DNA of 64,000 nt, taken from the NCBI GenBank assembly GCA_016703785.1, contig JADJBM010000010.1, positions 124,001 through 188,000 of the forward strand, written 5' to 3'. Numbering within the stretch: position 1 is the first letter of the stretch; the number at the start of each line of letters is the position of its first letter. This DNA comes from Betaproteobacteria bacterium. Lineage in GTDB: Bacteria > Pseudomonadota > Gammaproteobacteria > Burkholderiales > Rhodocyclaceae. The notes under the pieces are model-generated. The model was not told the DNA's origin. It did not search any database and was given only the letters and a program-made list of their open reading frames with translations. Shown here one piece after another: positions 44,934 through 54,865 of the stretch. The position numbers and the translations under genes are program-made.

Positions 44934-47288
44934 ATGCTGGAAATCGAGATCGACGGCAGGAAAACCGAGGTGGCCGACGGCAGCACCGTGATGGATGCCG
45001 CCCACAAGCTCGGCATCTTCGTGCCGCACTTCTGCTACCACAAGAAACTGTCCATTGCCGCCAACTGCCGCATGTGCCTAGTGCAGGTTGAAAAGGCGCC
45101 CAAGCCCCTGCCAGCCTGCGCCACCCCGGTCACCAACGGCATGAAGGTGTTCACGCACTCCGAGGCTGCCGTCAAGGCGCAGAAGGGCGTGATGGAATTC
45201 CTCCTCATCAACCATCCGCTCGACTGCCCGATCTGCGACCAGGGGGGTGAGTGCCAGCTGCAGGACCTTTCGGTGGGCTATGGCCAGAGCGCCTCGCGTT
45301 ACCAGGAAGAGAAGCGCGTGGTGGTGAACAAGAATCTCGGGCCGCTCATCGCCACCGACATGACGCGCTGCATCCACTGCACACGCTGCGTCCGCTTCAC
45401 GCAGGAGATCGCCGGCTGGATGGAACTCGGCCAGGCCTTCCGTGGCGAGCACGCCGAGATCATGCCCTTCATCGAGAAGACGGTGGACTCCGAGCTCTCC
45501 GGCAACGTCATCGACCTCTGCCCGGTCGGGGCGCTGACCTCCAAGCCCTTCCGCTTCGCCGCTAGAACCTGGGAGCTGTCGCGCCGCAAGTCGATCAGCC
45601 CGCACGACGGACTCGGCGCCAACCTGATCGTCCAGGTCAAGCACGACAAGGTGCTGCGCGTCCTGCCGCTGGAGAACGAGGACGTCAACGAGTGCTGGCT
45701 GTCCGACAAGGACCGCTACTCCTACGAGGCGCTGGATTCTGAGCAGCGGCTGACCAAGCCGATGCTGAAACAGTGCGGCGAATGGCGCGAAGTCGACTGG
45801 CAGACGGCGCTGGAATTCATCGGCACCGACCTGAAGCGCGTCGTTCGCGAGCATGGCGCTGCCTCGGTCGGTGCGCTGGCCTCGCCGCATGCCACACTGG
45901 AAGAACTCTATCTGCTGCAGAAATTCATGCGCGGCGCCGGCTCGGAGAACGTCGATTGCCGTCTCAGGCTGACTGACTTTTCACTCGACGGCAAGAAGGT
46001 CACGTCCTGGTTGGGCATGCCCGTCGCCGAGATCCAGAAGCTCGACCGTGTGCTGGTGGTCGGCAGCTTCCTGCGCAAGGACCACCCGCTGCTGGCCCAG
46101 CGACTGCGCCAGGCGGCAAAGAAATCCACACACGTCAACCTGCTTCACGTCGCCGACGACGATCAACTCATCGCTCTGCATGCCAAGTCGATCGTCGCGC
46201 CCTCGGTGCTGGCCACCGAACTTGCCGGCATCGTCAAGGCGGTGGCGGAGGCGAAGGGTGCGCCGGCTGATGCCGCTCTGGCTGGCGTGCAGCCTTCCGC
46301 GGCGGTGAAACAGATCGCCGAGAGCCTGGCCTCGGGTGAGAAGGGCGCCATCTTCCTCGGCAACTTCGCCCAGCAGCACGCCCAGGCGGCGACCTTGCAT
46401 GCCCTGGCGCAGAAACTGGCCGAGCTGACCGGCGCGCGCTTCGGCTATCTCGGCGAGGCGGCCAACTCGGTCGGCGGCTATCTCGCCCATGCCGTGCCGA
46501 ATGCTGCGGGCCTCAACGCCTCGCGCATGCTGGCAGAGCCGCGCAAGGCCTATTTCGTCCTGCACGCAGAGCCAGAACTCGACTGCGCCGATCCGCAGCA
46601 GGCCATGGCCGCGCTGAAGGGGGCCGATCTGGTCGTGGTCATGACACCGTTCAAGACGCGCGCCATTGACTACGCTCATGTGATCCTGCCGATCGCCCCA
46701 TTTACGGAGACTTCCGGCACTTTCATCAACACCGAGGGCCGCGTGCAGAGCTTCAATGCAGTCGTCAAGCCTCTTGGCGAGACGCGCCCGGCCTGGAAGG
46801 TGCTGCGTGTGCTGGGCAACCTGCTGGGCCTGGCGGGCTTCGAACAGGACAGCTCCGAAGCCGTGCGCGCCGAGGTACTCGGCGGCAAGCCGTCCTCGGT
46901 GGCCGAGCGACTGAACAACCGGGCTGACGGCGTTGCGATCAACCTTGCCGATGTTGCGCCTGCACTGCAACGTATTGCAGACGTACCGATCCACTTTGCC
47001 GACCCCCTGGCGCGTCGCGCTCCTTCGCTGCAGAGGACGCGTGATGCAGCACCGCCGAAGGCGCGCATGAGCGCCGCCACCCTGGCGAAACTGGGGATTT
47101 CCGCCGGCATGCAAGTGAAAGTCAGTACCACAGAAACAAGAGCTGGCACCAGTCTTGGTGGGACGGCGATTATTGCTGCGCAACTGGATGAGGGCGTGCC
47201 CGACGGCTGCGTGCGCGTCGCCGCCGGCCACGAATCGACCGCCGGCCTGGGCCCGATGCAGGGTGCCATCACCGTGGAGCGTGCGTAA
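44934..47288 (+). CDS. nuoG: NADH-quinone oxidoreductase subunit G
   Basis: NuoG (784 aa) is the large peripheral-arm subunit with several iron-sulfur clusters. An N-terminal ferredoxin domain (CYHKKLSIAANCRMCLV) is followed by HPLDCPICDQGGECQLQD and CIHCTRCVRF, then a molybdopterin-oxidoreductase-like domain without the cofactor. The C-terminal about 300 residues are less conserved. It overlaps nuoH by one base. Confidence 0.95.
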   Translation: MLEIEIDGRKTEVADGSTVMDAAHKLGIFVPHFCYHKKLSIAANCRMCLVQVEKAPKPLPACATPVTNGMKVFTHSEAAVKAQKGVMEFLLINHPLDCPICDQGGECQLQDLSVGYGQSASRYQEEKRVVVNKNLGPLIATDMTRCIHCTRCVRFTQEIAGWMELGQAFRGEHAEIMPFIEKTVDSELSGNVIDLCPVGALTSKPFRFAARTWELSRRKSISPHDGLGANLIVQVKHDKVLRVLPLENEDVNECWLSDKDRYSYEALDSEQRLTKPMLKQCGEWREVDWQTALEFIGTDLKRVVREHGAASVGALASPHATLEELYLLQKFMRGAGSENVDCRLRLTDFSLDGKKVTSWLGMPVAEIQKLDRVLVVGSFLRKDHPLLAQRLRQAAKKSTHVNLLHVADDDQLIALHAKSIVAPSVLATELAGIVKAVAEAKGAPADAALAGVQPSAAVKQIAESLASGEKGAIFLGNFAQQHAQAATLHALAQKLAELTGARFGYLGEAANSVGGYLAHAVPNAAGLNASRMLAEPRKAYFVLHAEPELDCADPQQAMAALKGADLVVVMTPFKTRAIDYAHVILPIAPFTETSGTFINTEGRVQSFNAVVKPLGETRPAWKVLRVLGNLLGLAGFEQDSSEAVRAEVLGGKPSSVAERLNNRADGVAINLADVAPALQRIADVPIHFADPLARRAPSLQRTRDAAPPKARMSAATLAKLGISAGMQVKVSTTETRAGTSLGGTAIIAAQLDEGVPDGCVRVAAGHESTAGLGPMQGAITVERA

Positions 47289-48379
47289 TGGAAAACGCCG
47301 TTCTCAGCTTTTTCCAGTGGTTCTGGAATCTGTTCGGCCTGTGGGATCCGCTGTGGGCGATGATCGAACCTGTCTGGCCGCTGGTCTGGGTGCTGATGAA
47401 GATTGTCGCCATCATTGTCCCGCTGATGCTGACGGTGGCGTATCTGACGCTGGCGGAGCGCAAGGTGATCGGCTATATGCAGGTGCGCCTCGGGCCCAAC
47501 CGCGTCGGCCCTATGGGGCTGCTGCAGCCGATTGCCGACGGCATGAAGCTGTTCTTCAAGGAAGTGCTGGTGCCGAGCGGGGCGAACAAGAAGTTGTTCC
47601 TGTTCGGTCCGATCCTCGCCATTGCGCCGGCGCTGGCGGCCTGGGCTGTCGTGCCCTTCTTCGACGGCGGCGCACTCGCCAACATCGATGCCGGACTCCT
47701 CTACATCCTGGCCATGACCTCGATGGGCATCTACGGCATCATCATTGCCGGCTGGGCCTCGAACTCGAAGTATCCCTTCCTCGGTGCCATGCGCTCCTCG
47801 GCGCAGATGGTGTCCTACGAAATCGCCATGGGTCTGGCGCTGATTTGCGTCCTGATGGTGTCGAACAGCCTGAATCTGACGGAGATTGTCAGGGCCCAGG
47901 ATCGCGGCTGGTTTGCCGATCATGGCGTCGGTTTCATGTCGTGGAACTGGTTGCCCCTGCTGCCGATGTTCGTGGTGTATTTCATTTCTGGCGTGGCGGA
48001 AACCGGACGCGCGCCCTTTGATGTGATCGAGGGCGAATCCGAGATCGTCGCCGGCCACATGGTCGAGTACTCCGGCATGGCCTTCGCCATGTTCTTCCTT
48101 GCCGAGTATGCCAACATGATCCTGGTGGCGACGCTCACCTCGATCCTGTTCCTCGGCGGCTGGCTGTCGCCGGTCGGTTTCCTGCCTGACGGGTTCCATT
48201 GGCTGGCGATCAAGATCTCGTTCTTCCTGCTGCTGTATTTATGGTTCCGCGCCACCTTCCCGCGCTACCGCTACGATCAGATCATGCGTTTGGGCTGGAA
48301 AGTTTTCATTCCACTGACCCTCGTATGGATCTTCGTCATCGGCTCTTGGATGGTGTCGCCGTGGAACATTTTCAAGTGA
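47288..48379 (+). CDS. nuoH: NADH-quinone oxidoreductase subunit H
   Basis: NuoH (363 aa) is a membrane subunit with about eight helices that joins the peripheral arm to the proton-pumping arm and lines the quinone channel. Conserved segments include LAERKVIGYMQVRLGPNRVGPMG, here split for length as ERKVIGYMQVR and GPNRVGPMGLLQ, and the acidic loop ETGRAPFDVIEGESEIVAG. The N-terminus is somewhat longer than in E. coli. Confidence 0.97.
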   Translation: MENAVLSFFQWFWNLFGLWDPLWAMIEPVWPLVWVLMKIVAIIVPLMLTVAYLTLAERKVIGYMQVRLGPNRVGPMGLLQPIADGMKLFFKEVLVPSGANKKLFLFGPILAIAPALAAWAVVPFFDGGALANIDAGLLYILAMTSMGIYGIIIAGWASNSKYPFLGAMRSSAQMVSYEIAMGLALICVLMVSNSLNLTEIVRAQDRGWFADHGVGFMSWNWLPLLPMFVVYFISGVAETGRAPFDVIEGESEIVAGHMVEYSGMAFAMFFLAEYANMILVATLTSILFLGGWLSPVGFLPDGFHWLAIKISFFLLLYLWFRATFPRYRYDQIMRLGWKVFIPLTLVWIFVIGSWMVSPWNIFK

Positions 48380-48390
48380 GGGTCTGAGCC

Positions 48391-48888
48391 ATGGGTGCCA
48401 AGGATTACCTCAACAGCCTGCTCCTCAAGGAACTGTTCAAGGGCATGTCCGTGACCGGTCGCTATTTCTTTTCGCCGAAAATCACGGTGCAGTACCCGGA
48501 GGAGAAAACGCCGCAGAGCAATCGTTTCCGCGGCCTGCATGCGTTGCGCCGCTACCCCAACGGGGAAGAGCGCTGCATTGCCTGCAAACTGTGCGAGGCG
48601 GTGTGCCCGGCGCTGGCTATCACCATCGAGTCTACCGAGCGCGAGGATGCGAACGGACAAACTTCGCGCCGGACCACGCGCTATGACATCGACCTGACCA
48701 AGTGCATCTTTTGCGGCTTCTGCGAGGAGGCCTGCCCGGTGGATGCCATCGTCGAGACGCGGGTGCTGGAATACCACGGCGAGAAGCGCGGCGACCTCTA
48801 CTACACGAAGCAGATGCTGCTGGCGGTGGGCGATAAACATGAAGCGCAGATTGCCGCCGATCGCGAGCAGGACGCCAAGTTCCGGTGA
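48391..48888 (+). CDS. nuoI: NADH-quinone oxidoreductase subunit I
   Basis: NuoI (165 aa) carries clusters N6a and N6b. Two CxxCxxCxxxCP motifs, CIACKLCEAVCP and CIFCGFCEEACP, supply eight ligands. The ATG is 11 bases after nuoH; the stop overlaps possible upstream starts of nuoJ. Confidence 0.97.
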   Translation: MGAKDYLNSLLLKELFKGMSVTGRYFFSPKITVQYPEEKTPQSNRFRGLHALRRYPNGEERCIACKLCEAVCPALAITIESTEREDANGQTSRRTTRYDIDLTKCIFCGFCEEACPVDAIVETRVLEYHGEKRGDLYYTKQMLLAVGDKHEAQIAADREQDAKFR

Positions 48889-48893
48889 TGCCC

Positions 48894-49496
48894 ATGGATT
48901 TCAAGACTGCGCTCTTCTACATCCTGTCGGCCATCCTGGTGATCGCGGCGCTGCGCGTCGTTACCGCGCGCAACCCGGTGCATGCCGCACTGTTCCTGGT
49001 ACTGGCTTTCTTCAATGCCAGCGGCCTCTGGCTGCTGCTGCAGGCCGAGTTCCTTGCCATCGCGCTGATCGTGGTCTACGTCGGCGCCGTCATGGTGCTG
49101 TTTCTGTTCGTCGTCATGATGCTCGACATCAATCTGGAACGCTTGCGTCAGGGCTTCTGGAACAACCTCTGGCTGGGCGGCCCGATCGCCGTGCTGATGG
49201 TGATCGAGATGATTGCGGTGCTCTCCGCGCGCAGCTTTGGCCTTGACGCCATGCCGGTACCGGCGGACCCGGCCACCGGCTACTCCAATACCAAGGCACT
49301 CGGTGCGGCCATCTACACGGAATACGTCTACCCCTTCGAACTGGCCTCAGTCATCCTGCTGGTGGCACTGATTGCCGCAGTGGTGCTGACCCTGCGCAAG
49401 CGCAAGGACACCAAGAAGCTGAATCCCTCGGAGCAGGTCGCCGTCCAGCGCAAGGATCGCGTGCGCATTGTTTCCATGCCGGTGGAGAAGGATTAG
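48894..49496 (+). CDS. nuoJ: NADH-quinone oxidoreductase subunit J
   Basis: NuoJ (200 aa) is a membrane subunit with about five helices; the VYVGAVMVLFLFVVMML stretch is its conserved third helix. The ATG at 48894 gives the usual MDFKTALFY start; GTG at 48885 and ATG at 48888 are in-frame alternatives overlapping the nuoI stop. The charged C-terminal tail extends past the last helix. Confidence 0.94.
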   Translation: MDFKTALFYILSAILVIAALRVVTARNPVHAALFLVLAFFNASGLWLLLQAEFLAIALIVVYVGAVMVLFLFVVMMLDINLERLRQGFWNNLWLGGPIAVLMVIEMIAVLSARSFGLDAMPVPADPATGYSNTKALGAAIYTEYVYPFELASVILLVALIAAVVLTLRKRKDTKKLNPSEQVAVQRKDRVRIVSMPVEKD

Positions 49497-49498
49497 CC

Positions 49499-49804
49499 AT
49501 GGTCAGCCTGAACCACTTCCTGATTCTCGCTGCGATCATTTTCTCGATCGGCGTGGTTGGCGTCTTCCTCAACAGGAAGAACCTCATTGTCCTGCTGATG
49601 GCCATCGAGCTGATGCTGCTCGCCGTCAACATGAACTTCGTCGCCTTCTCGTACTTCCTCGGCGACATCCACGGACAGGTGTTCGTCTTCTTCATCCTGA
49701 CGGTCGCTGCGGCAGAAGCTGCCATCGGCCTCGCCATCCTGGTCGTGCTATTCCGCAATCTGCGCACGATCCACGTGGACGACCTCGACAGCCTGCAGGG
49801 ATAA
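49499..49804 (+). CDS. nuoK: NADH-quinone oxidoreductase subunit K
   Basis: NuoK (101 aa) has three helices and two conserved membrane glutamates (in LLMAIELMLLAVN and AAAEAAIGLAI) needed for proton translocation in the family. It starts two bases after the nuoJ stop. Confidence 0.96.
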   Translation: MVSLNHFLILAAIIFSIGVVGVFLNRKNLIVLLMAIELMLLAVNMNFVAFSYFLGDIHGQVFVFFILTVAAAEAAIGLAILVVLFRNLRTIHVDDLDSLQG

Positions 49805-49814
49805 ACGAGCCGCC

Positions 49815-51842
49815 ATGACAGACATGCAACAACTTTACCTGCTGGTACCGCTGGCGCCCCTGGCGGGCGCCATCATCGCCGGCTTTTTCGGCAAGGCCAT
49901 TGGCCGGGCTGGCGCCCACTGGGTCACTATTCTCGGCGTTTTCGTTTCACTCGTTGCCTCCTGGTTCATTTATCAGGATGTCGAGCGCGGCAATCTCTTC
50001 AACGGTACGGTTTACACTTGGGCCACCAGCGGTGGCCTCAGCTTCGAGGTTGGCTTCCTCATCGACAAGCTGACGGTGACCATGATGCTGGTGGTCACCT
50101 TCGTTTCGCTCATGGTGCACATCTACACCATCGGCTACATGGTGCACGACGAGGACAACTGGCCGGCCGACAGCCTGGCTGGCAGAAACAGCTACCAGCG
50201 TTTCTTCGCCTATATCTCGCTGTTCACCTTCTCGATGCTGATGCTGGTGATGAGCAACAACTTCCTCCAGCTGTTCTTCGGCTGGGAGGCGGTGGGCCTG
50301 GTCTCCTATCTGCTGATCGGCTTCTGGTCCACCCGGCCGACGGCGATCTATGCCAACCTCAAGGCATTCCTGGTGAACCGTGTTGGCGACTTTGGTTTCC
50401 TCCTTGGCATCGGCCTCATCGCCGCCTATTGCGGCACGTTGAACTACACGGAAGTGTTTGCCCTGTCGCAGGTCCTTTCTGGCACCACCGTGGAACTGAT
50501 CCCCGGTTTGCCCTGGATGCTTGTCACCGTCGTCTGCATCTGCCTGTTCATCGGCGCCATGGGCAAGTCGGCGCAGTTCCCGTTGCACGTCTGGCTGCCG
50601 GACTCGATGGAAGGCCCGACACCGATCTCCGCCCTGATCCATGCCGCCACCATGGTGACGGCCGGCATCTTCATGGTCGCGCGCATGTCGCCCCTGTTCG
50701 AACTGTCGGACGCGGCGCTGTCCTTCGTTATCGTCATCGGCGCCATCACCGCCTTCTTCATGGCGCTGATCGCCATCGTGCAGACCGACATCAAGCGCGT
50801 CGTTGCCTACTCGACGCTGTCGCAGCTCGGCTACATGACGGTTGCGCTGGGCGCCTCGGCCTATTCGGCGGCGATGTTCCACCTTGCCACGCATGCCTTC
50901 TTCAAGGCCGTGCTGTTCCTCGGTGCAGGTTCAGTCATCATCGCCATGCACCATGAGCAGGACATGCGACGCATGGGCGGGTTGCGCAAGTACATGCCCA
51001 TCACCTACCTCACGGTGCTGATCGGTGCGCTGGCCAATGCCGGCTTCCCCCCGTTTGCCGGCTTTTTCTCCAAGGATTCGATCATCGAGGCGGTGCGCCT
51101 GTCCACCACACCGGGCGCCAGTTTTGCCTACCTGATGGTACTGGCTGGCGTGTTCGTTGGCGGCCTGTACTCCTTCCGCCTGGTGTTCTTCGCCTTCCAC
51201 GGCAAGGAACGCTTTCGTGATGCGGAGCCTCACGGCCATGATGACCATGGCCATCATGGCCCGGTGGAGCCGAAGGAATCACCCTGGGTGGTCACTGTGC
51301 CGTTGATCCTGCTGGCCATTCCCTCCGTGATTGCCGGTTGGGTGATGATCGGACCGGCCTTGTTCGGCAATTATTTCGGCGGTGCGATCTACATTGCCCC
51401 GGAGCATCCGGCCATTGCCAGGATGGCGGCGGATTTCCACGGCGCGATGGGAATGATTGCGCATGGACTGATGACGCTGCCTTTCTGGCTGGCATTGGCT
51501 GGTGCGGCGACGGCTTGGTACCTCTATATCGCGCGGCCGGATCTTCCTGCCGTGATCAAGCAGAAATCAGGCGTTCTGGCGCGCATCCTGGAGAGGAAAT
51601 ACGGCTTCGACGAATTTAACGAGTGGTTCTTCGCCGGCGGCGCCCGGTTGCTTGGCCGTGGGCTCTGGAAGGTCGGAGACCAGACCCTGATCGACGGCCT
51701 GGTCGTCAACGGCTCGGCAAAGCTGATCGGCTGGGTGGCGTCCATCGTGCGGCTGTTCCAGTCGGGGTACATCTACCAGTATGCGTTCTCCATGATCATC
51801 GGCGTATTCGTGCTGCTGACGCTCTGGATGAACCGCGTCTAG
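49815..51842 (+). CDS. nuoL: NADH-quinone oxidoreductase subunit L
   Basis: NuoL (675 aa) is the distal antiporter-like proton channel with about 15-16 helices and the long lateral helix near its C-terminus. Key parts are FFGWEAVGLVSYLLIGFW, the lysine-containing MGKSAQFPLHVWLPDSMEGP and HAATMVTAGIFM. A His-rich cytoplasmic loop (PHGHDDHGHHG) near residue 475 is a local curiosity that could bind metal but may have no role. Confidence 0.97.
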   Translation: MTDMQQLYLLVPLAPLAGAIIAGFFGKAIGRAGAHWVTILGVFVSLVASWFIYQDVERGNLFNGTVYTWATSGGLSFEVGFLIDKLTVTMMLVVTFVSLMVHIYTIGYMVHDEDNWPADSLAGRNSYQRFFAYISLFTFSMLMLVMSNNFLQLFFGWEAVGLVSYLLIGFWSTRPTAIYANLKAFLVNRVGDFGFLLGIGLIAAYCGTLNYTEVFALSQVLSGTTVELIPGLPWMLVTVVCICLFIGAMGKSAQFPLHVWLPDSMEGPTPISALIHAATMVTAGIFMVARMSPLFELSDAALSFVIVIGAITAFFMALIAIVQTDIKRVVAYSTLSQLGYMTVALGASAYSAAMFHLATHAFFKAVLFLGAGSVIIAMHHEQDMRRMGGLRKYMPITYLTVLIGALANAGFPPFAGFFSKDSIIEAVRLSTTPGASFAYLMVLAGVFVGGLYSFRLVFFAFHGKERFRDAEPHGHDDHGHHGPVEPKESPWVVTVPLILLAIPSVIAGWVMIGPALFGNYFGGAIYIAPEHPAIARMAADFHGAMGMIAHGLMTLPFWLALAGAATAWYLYIARPDLPAVIKQKSGVLARILERKYGFDEFNEWFFAGGARLLGRGLWKVGDQTLIDGLVVNGSAKLIGWVASIVRLFQSGYIYQYAFSMIIGVFVLLTLWMNRV

Positions 51843-51853
51843 GAAAACAAGAA

Positions 51854-53335
51854 ATGACCGGTCTTCCCTTGCTCAGTATTGCGATCTGGCTGCCCATAGT
51901 GGGGGGACTGCTGGTGCTTGCCACCGGCTCCGACCGCAACGCTGGCTTGGCACGCCTGCTGGCCATGGTGGTCGCCGTTGCCGGCTTCATGGTGACTGTG
52001 CCGCTCTACATTGGCTTCGATACGACGACCAGCGACATGCAGTTCACCGAGCTGCGGCAATGGATACCGCGCTTCAACATCAATTACCAGCTCGGCGTGG
52101 ATGGCATCTCGGTCCTGTTCATCCTGCTCAACAGCTTCATCACGCCGCTGGTGGTGCTGGCCGGCTGGAAAGTCATCGAGGAGAAGGCGGCCCAGTACAT
52201 GGCGGCCTTCCTCATCATGTCCGGCCTCATGAACGGCATCTTTTCGGCGCTGGATGCCGTGCTGTTCTACGTCTTCTTCGAAGCCTCGCTGATCCCGATG
52301 TACATCATCATCGGCGTCTGGGGCGGGCCGAACCGGGTTTATGCGGCATTCAAGTTCTTCCTCTACACGCTGCTCGGCTCACTGCTGATGCTGGTCGCGC
52401 TGATCTATCTCTTCTTCCAGTCCGGGTTCAGCTTCAATCTGCTCGACTGGCATCAGTTGCGGATACCGCTGACGGCCCAGATTTACCTGTTCCTCGCCTT
52501 CCTGATGGCTTTCGCCGTCAAGGTGCCGATGTGGCCAGTGCACACCTGGCTGCCGGATGCTCACGTCGAGGCGCCGACCGGTGGCTCGGTCGTTCTGGCG
52601 GCCATCATGCTGAAGCTGGGGGCCTACGGCTTCCTGCGCTTCTCGTTGCCGATCGCGCCTGACGCCTCGCGCGAACTGGCCTGGATGATGATCGCGTTGT
52701 CGCTTACCGCCGTGGTCTATATCGGCTTCGTTGCCCTGGTGCAGTCGGACATGAAGAAGCTGATCGCCTATTCGTCGATCTCGCACATGGGTTTCGTCAC
52801 GCTCGGCTTCTTCATCTTCAACTCGCTCGGCGTCGAGGGCGCCCTGGTGCAGATGATTTCGCACGGCTTCATTTCGGGGGCGATGTTCCTCTGCGTCGGG
52901 GTCCTCTACGACCGCATGCACAGCCGACAGATTGCTGACTACGGCGGTGTGGTCAACACCATGCCGAGATTCGCCGCGCTGTTCATGTTCTTTGCCATGG
53001 CCAATGCTGGCTTACCAGCGACCAGCGGTTTCGTCGGCGAGTTCATGGTCATCCTCGGTGCCGTGCAGTTCAATTTCTGGGTCGGCTTTGCCGCCGCAAC
53101 CACGTTGATCCTCGGCGCCGCCTACACGCTATGGATGTACAAGCGTGTGGTGTTCGGCGCGGTGGCCAACCACCACGTCGCCGAACTCGCCGACATCGAT
53201 GCGCGGGAGTTCGCCATATTGGGGCTGCTGGCGTTGTGCGTGCTGGGCATGGGCCTGTATCCCTTCCCGTTCACGGAAGTCATGCACGCTTCGGTGGAAA
53301 ATTTGCTGAAGCACGTCGCCGTGCCCAAGTTCTGA
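51854..53335 (+). CDS. nuoM: NADH-quinone oxidoreductase subunit M
   Basis: NuoM (493 aa) is the second antiporter-like channel, about 14 helices. Family segments include the conserved Glu in FYVFFEASLIPMYIIIGVWG, the Lys in AFAVKVPMWPVHTWLPDAHV, and KKLIAYSSISHMGF. The ATG at 51854 is 11 bases after nuoL; a much longer upstream reading in this frame is not coding. Confidence 0.96.
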   Translation: MTGLPLLSIAIWLPIVGGLLVLATGSDRNAGLARLLAMVVAVAGFMVTVPLYIGFDTTTSDMQFTELRQWIPRFNINYQLGVDGISVLFILLNSFITPLVVLAGWKVIEEKAAQYMAAFLIMSGLMNGIFSALDAVLFYVFFEASLIPMYIIIGVWGGPNRVYAAFKFFLYTLLGSLLMLVALIYLFFQSGFSFNLLDWHQLRIPLTAQIYLFLAFLMAFAVKVPMWPVHTWLPDAHVEAPTGGSVVLAAIMLKLGAYGFLRFSLPIAPDASRELAWMMIALSLTAVVYIGFVALVQSDMKKLIAYSSISHMGFVTLGFFIFNSLGVEGALVQMISHGFISGAMFLCVGVLYDRMHSRQIADYGGVVNTMPRFAALFMFFAMANAGLPATSGFVGEFMVILGAVQFNFWVGFAAATTLILGAAYTLWMYKRVVFGAVANHHVAELADIDAREFAILGLLALCVLGMGLYPFPFTEVMHASVENLLKHVAVPKF

Positions 53336-53350
53336 GCGGACGATCAAGAC

Positions 53351-54829
53351 ATGAATTTCGTGATGCCCGATCTCTACCCCGCCTCCGCGGAGATCTTTCT
53401 CCTGCTGATGACCTGCGCGGTTCTGCTGGTCGACCTCTTCGCCGGCAAGGGCCGCCACTGGCTGGTCTACCTGCTGACCCAGCTGACATTGGCCGGCTGC
53501 TTCGCCATCACCTTCTTCACCCTCGACGGGCAGGCGGTGACGACCTTCAGCAACATGTTCATCGACGACCTGTTCGCCGATTTTCTCAAGCTGGTGCTCT
53601 ATCCGGCGGTGGCCGTCATGCTGGTCTACAGCCGCGAGTACCTTGCGGCGCGCAACCTGGACAAGGGCGAGTTCTACCTGCTGGTGATGTTCGCCACGTT
53701 GGGTATGATGGTGATGATCTCCGCCAGCCATTTCCTGACCATTTACCTGGGCCTCGAACTGCTGGCGCTGTCGCTCTATGCCTTGGTGGCAATCGATCGC
53801 GATTCCGCCCGCGCCACCGAGGCGGCGATGAAGTACTTCGTCCTCGGCGCCATGGCCTCCGGCCTGCTGCTCTACGGCATGTCGATGGTGTACGGCGCCA
53901 CCGGTAGCCTGGATATCCACGAGGTCGGGCAGCGTATCGCCGCCGGCGGCGGCAACAAGACGGTGCTGGTGTTCGGTCTGGTCTTCGTCGTGGCCGGCCT
54001 TGCCTTCAAGTTGGGCGTGGTGCCCTTCCACATGTGGATCCCCGATGTCTACCACGGCGCGCCGACCGCGGTGACCCTGTTCATCGGCTCGGCGCCCAAG
54101 CTCGCCGCCTTCGCCATCGCCATGCGGGTTCTGGTTAGCGGTATGGCTGGGTTGGCCGAGCATTGGCAAGTCATGCTGATGATCCTATCTGCGCTGTCCA
54201 TCGCTCTGGGCAACCTGGCGGCCATCGCTCAGAGCAACCTCAAGCGCATGCTGGCCTACTCGGCCATTTCGCACATGGGCTTCATGCTGCTCGGCATACT
54301 ATCCGGCATCGTCGGCGGCGATCCGCGCTTCGCACTGAACGCCTACAGCTCGGCCATGTTCTATGCCATCACCTACGTGCTGATGAGCCTGGGTTCCTTT
54401 GGCATGATCCTGCTGCTGTCGCGGGCCAGTTTCGAGGCCGAGAACATCGAGGACTTCAAGGGGTTGAACAAGCGCAGCCCATGGTTCGCCGCCATGATGA
54501 TGATCCTCATGTTCTCCATGGCCGGTATGCCGTTCTTCGTCGGATTCTTTGCCAAGTTCGCCGTGCTGCAGGCGGTGGTTGCCGCAAAGATGGTCTGGTT
54601 GGCGGTGTTCGCCGTTCTCTTCTCGCTGGTCGGCGCCTTCTACTACTTGCGCGTGGTGAAGGTGATGTATTTCGATGCGCCGACCGACGTCGCTCCGCTC
54701 GAGGCCCCGCGCGACATGCGCTTCCTGATCTCGATCAACGGCCTGGCCGTGGCGCTGCTCGGCTTGCTGCCCGAGGGTGCGCTTGAATACTCGATCTACG
54801 CTTCCTACGCCTTCCTCGCCGGGCATTGA
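53351..54829 (+). CDS. nuoN: NADH-quinone oxidoreductase subunit N
   Basis: NuoN (492 aa) is the third antiporter-like channel and closes the nuo operon. Conserved parts include FLTIYLGLELLALSLYALVA, FKLGVVPFHMWIPDVYHGAP and KRMLAYSAISHMGFMLLG. After the stop, a 36-base gap with a GC-rich partial hairpin (no T-tract) separates it from the facing small gene. Confidence 0.96.
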   Translation: MNFVMPDLYPASAEIFLLLMTCAVLLVDLFAGKGRHWLVYLLTQLTLAGCFAITFFTLDGQAVTTFSNMFIDDLFADFLKLVLYPAVAVMLVYSREYLAARNLDKGEFYLLVMFATLGMMVMISASHFLTIYLGLELLALSLYALVAIDRDSARATEAAMKYFVLGAMASGLLLYGMSMVYGATGSLDIHEVGQRIAAGGGNKTVLVFGLVFVVAGLAFKLGVVPFHMWIPDVYHGAPTAVTLFIGSAPKLAAFAIAMRVLVSGMAGLAEHWQVMLMILSALSIALGNLAAIAQSNLKRMLAYSAISHMGFMLLGILSGIVGGDPRFALNAYSSAMFYAITYVLMSLGSFGMILLLSRASFEAENIEDFKGLNKRSPWFAAMMMILMFSMAGMPFFVGFFAKFAVLQAVVAAKMVWLAVFAVLFSLVGAFYYLRVVKVMYFDAPTDVAPLEAPRDMRFLISINGLAVALLGLLPEGALEYSIYASYAFLAGH

Positions 54830-54865
54830 AGCATTGCGGGCAAGGCGCCCAGGCGTGCTAGCCCG

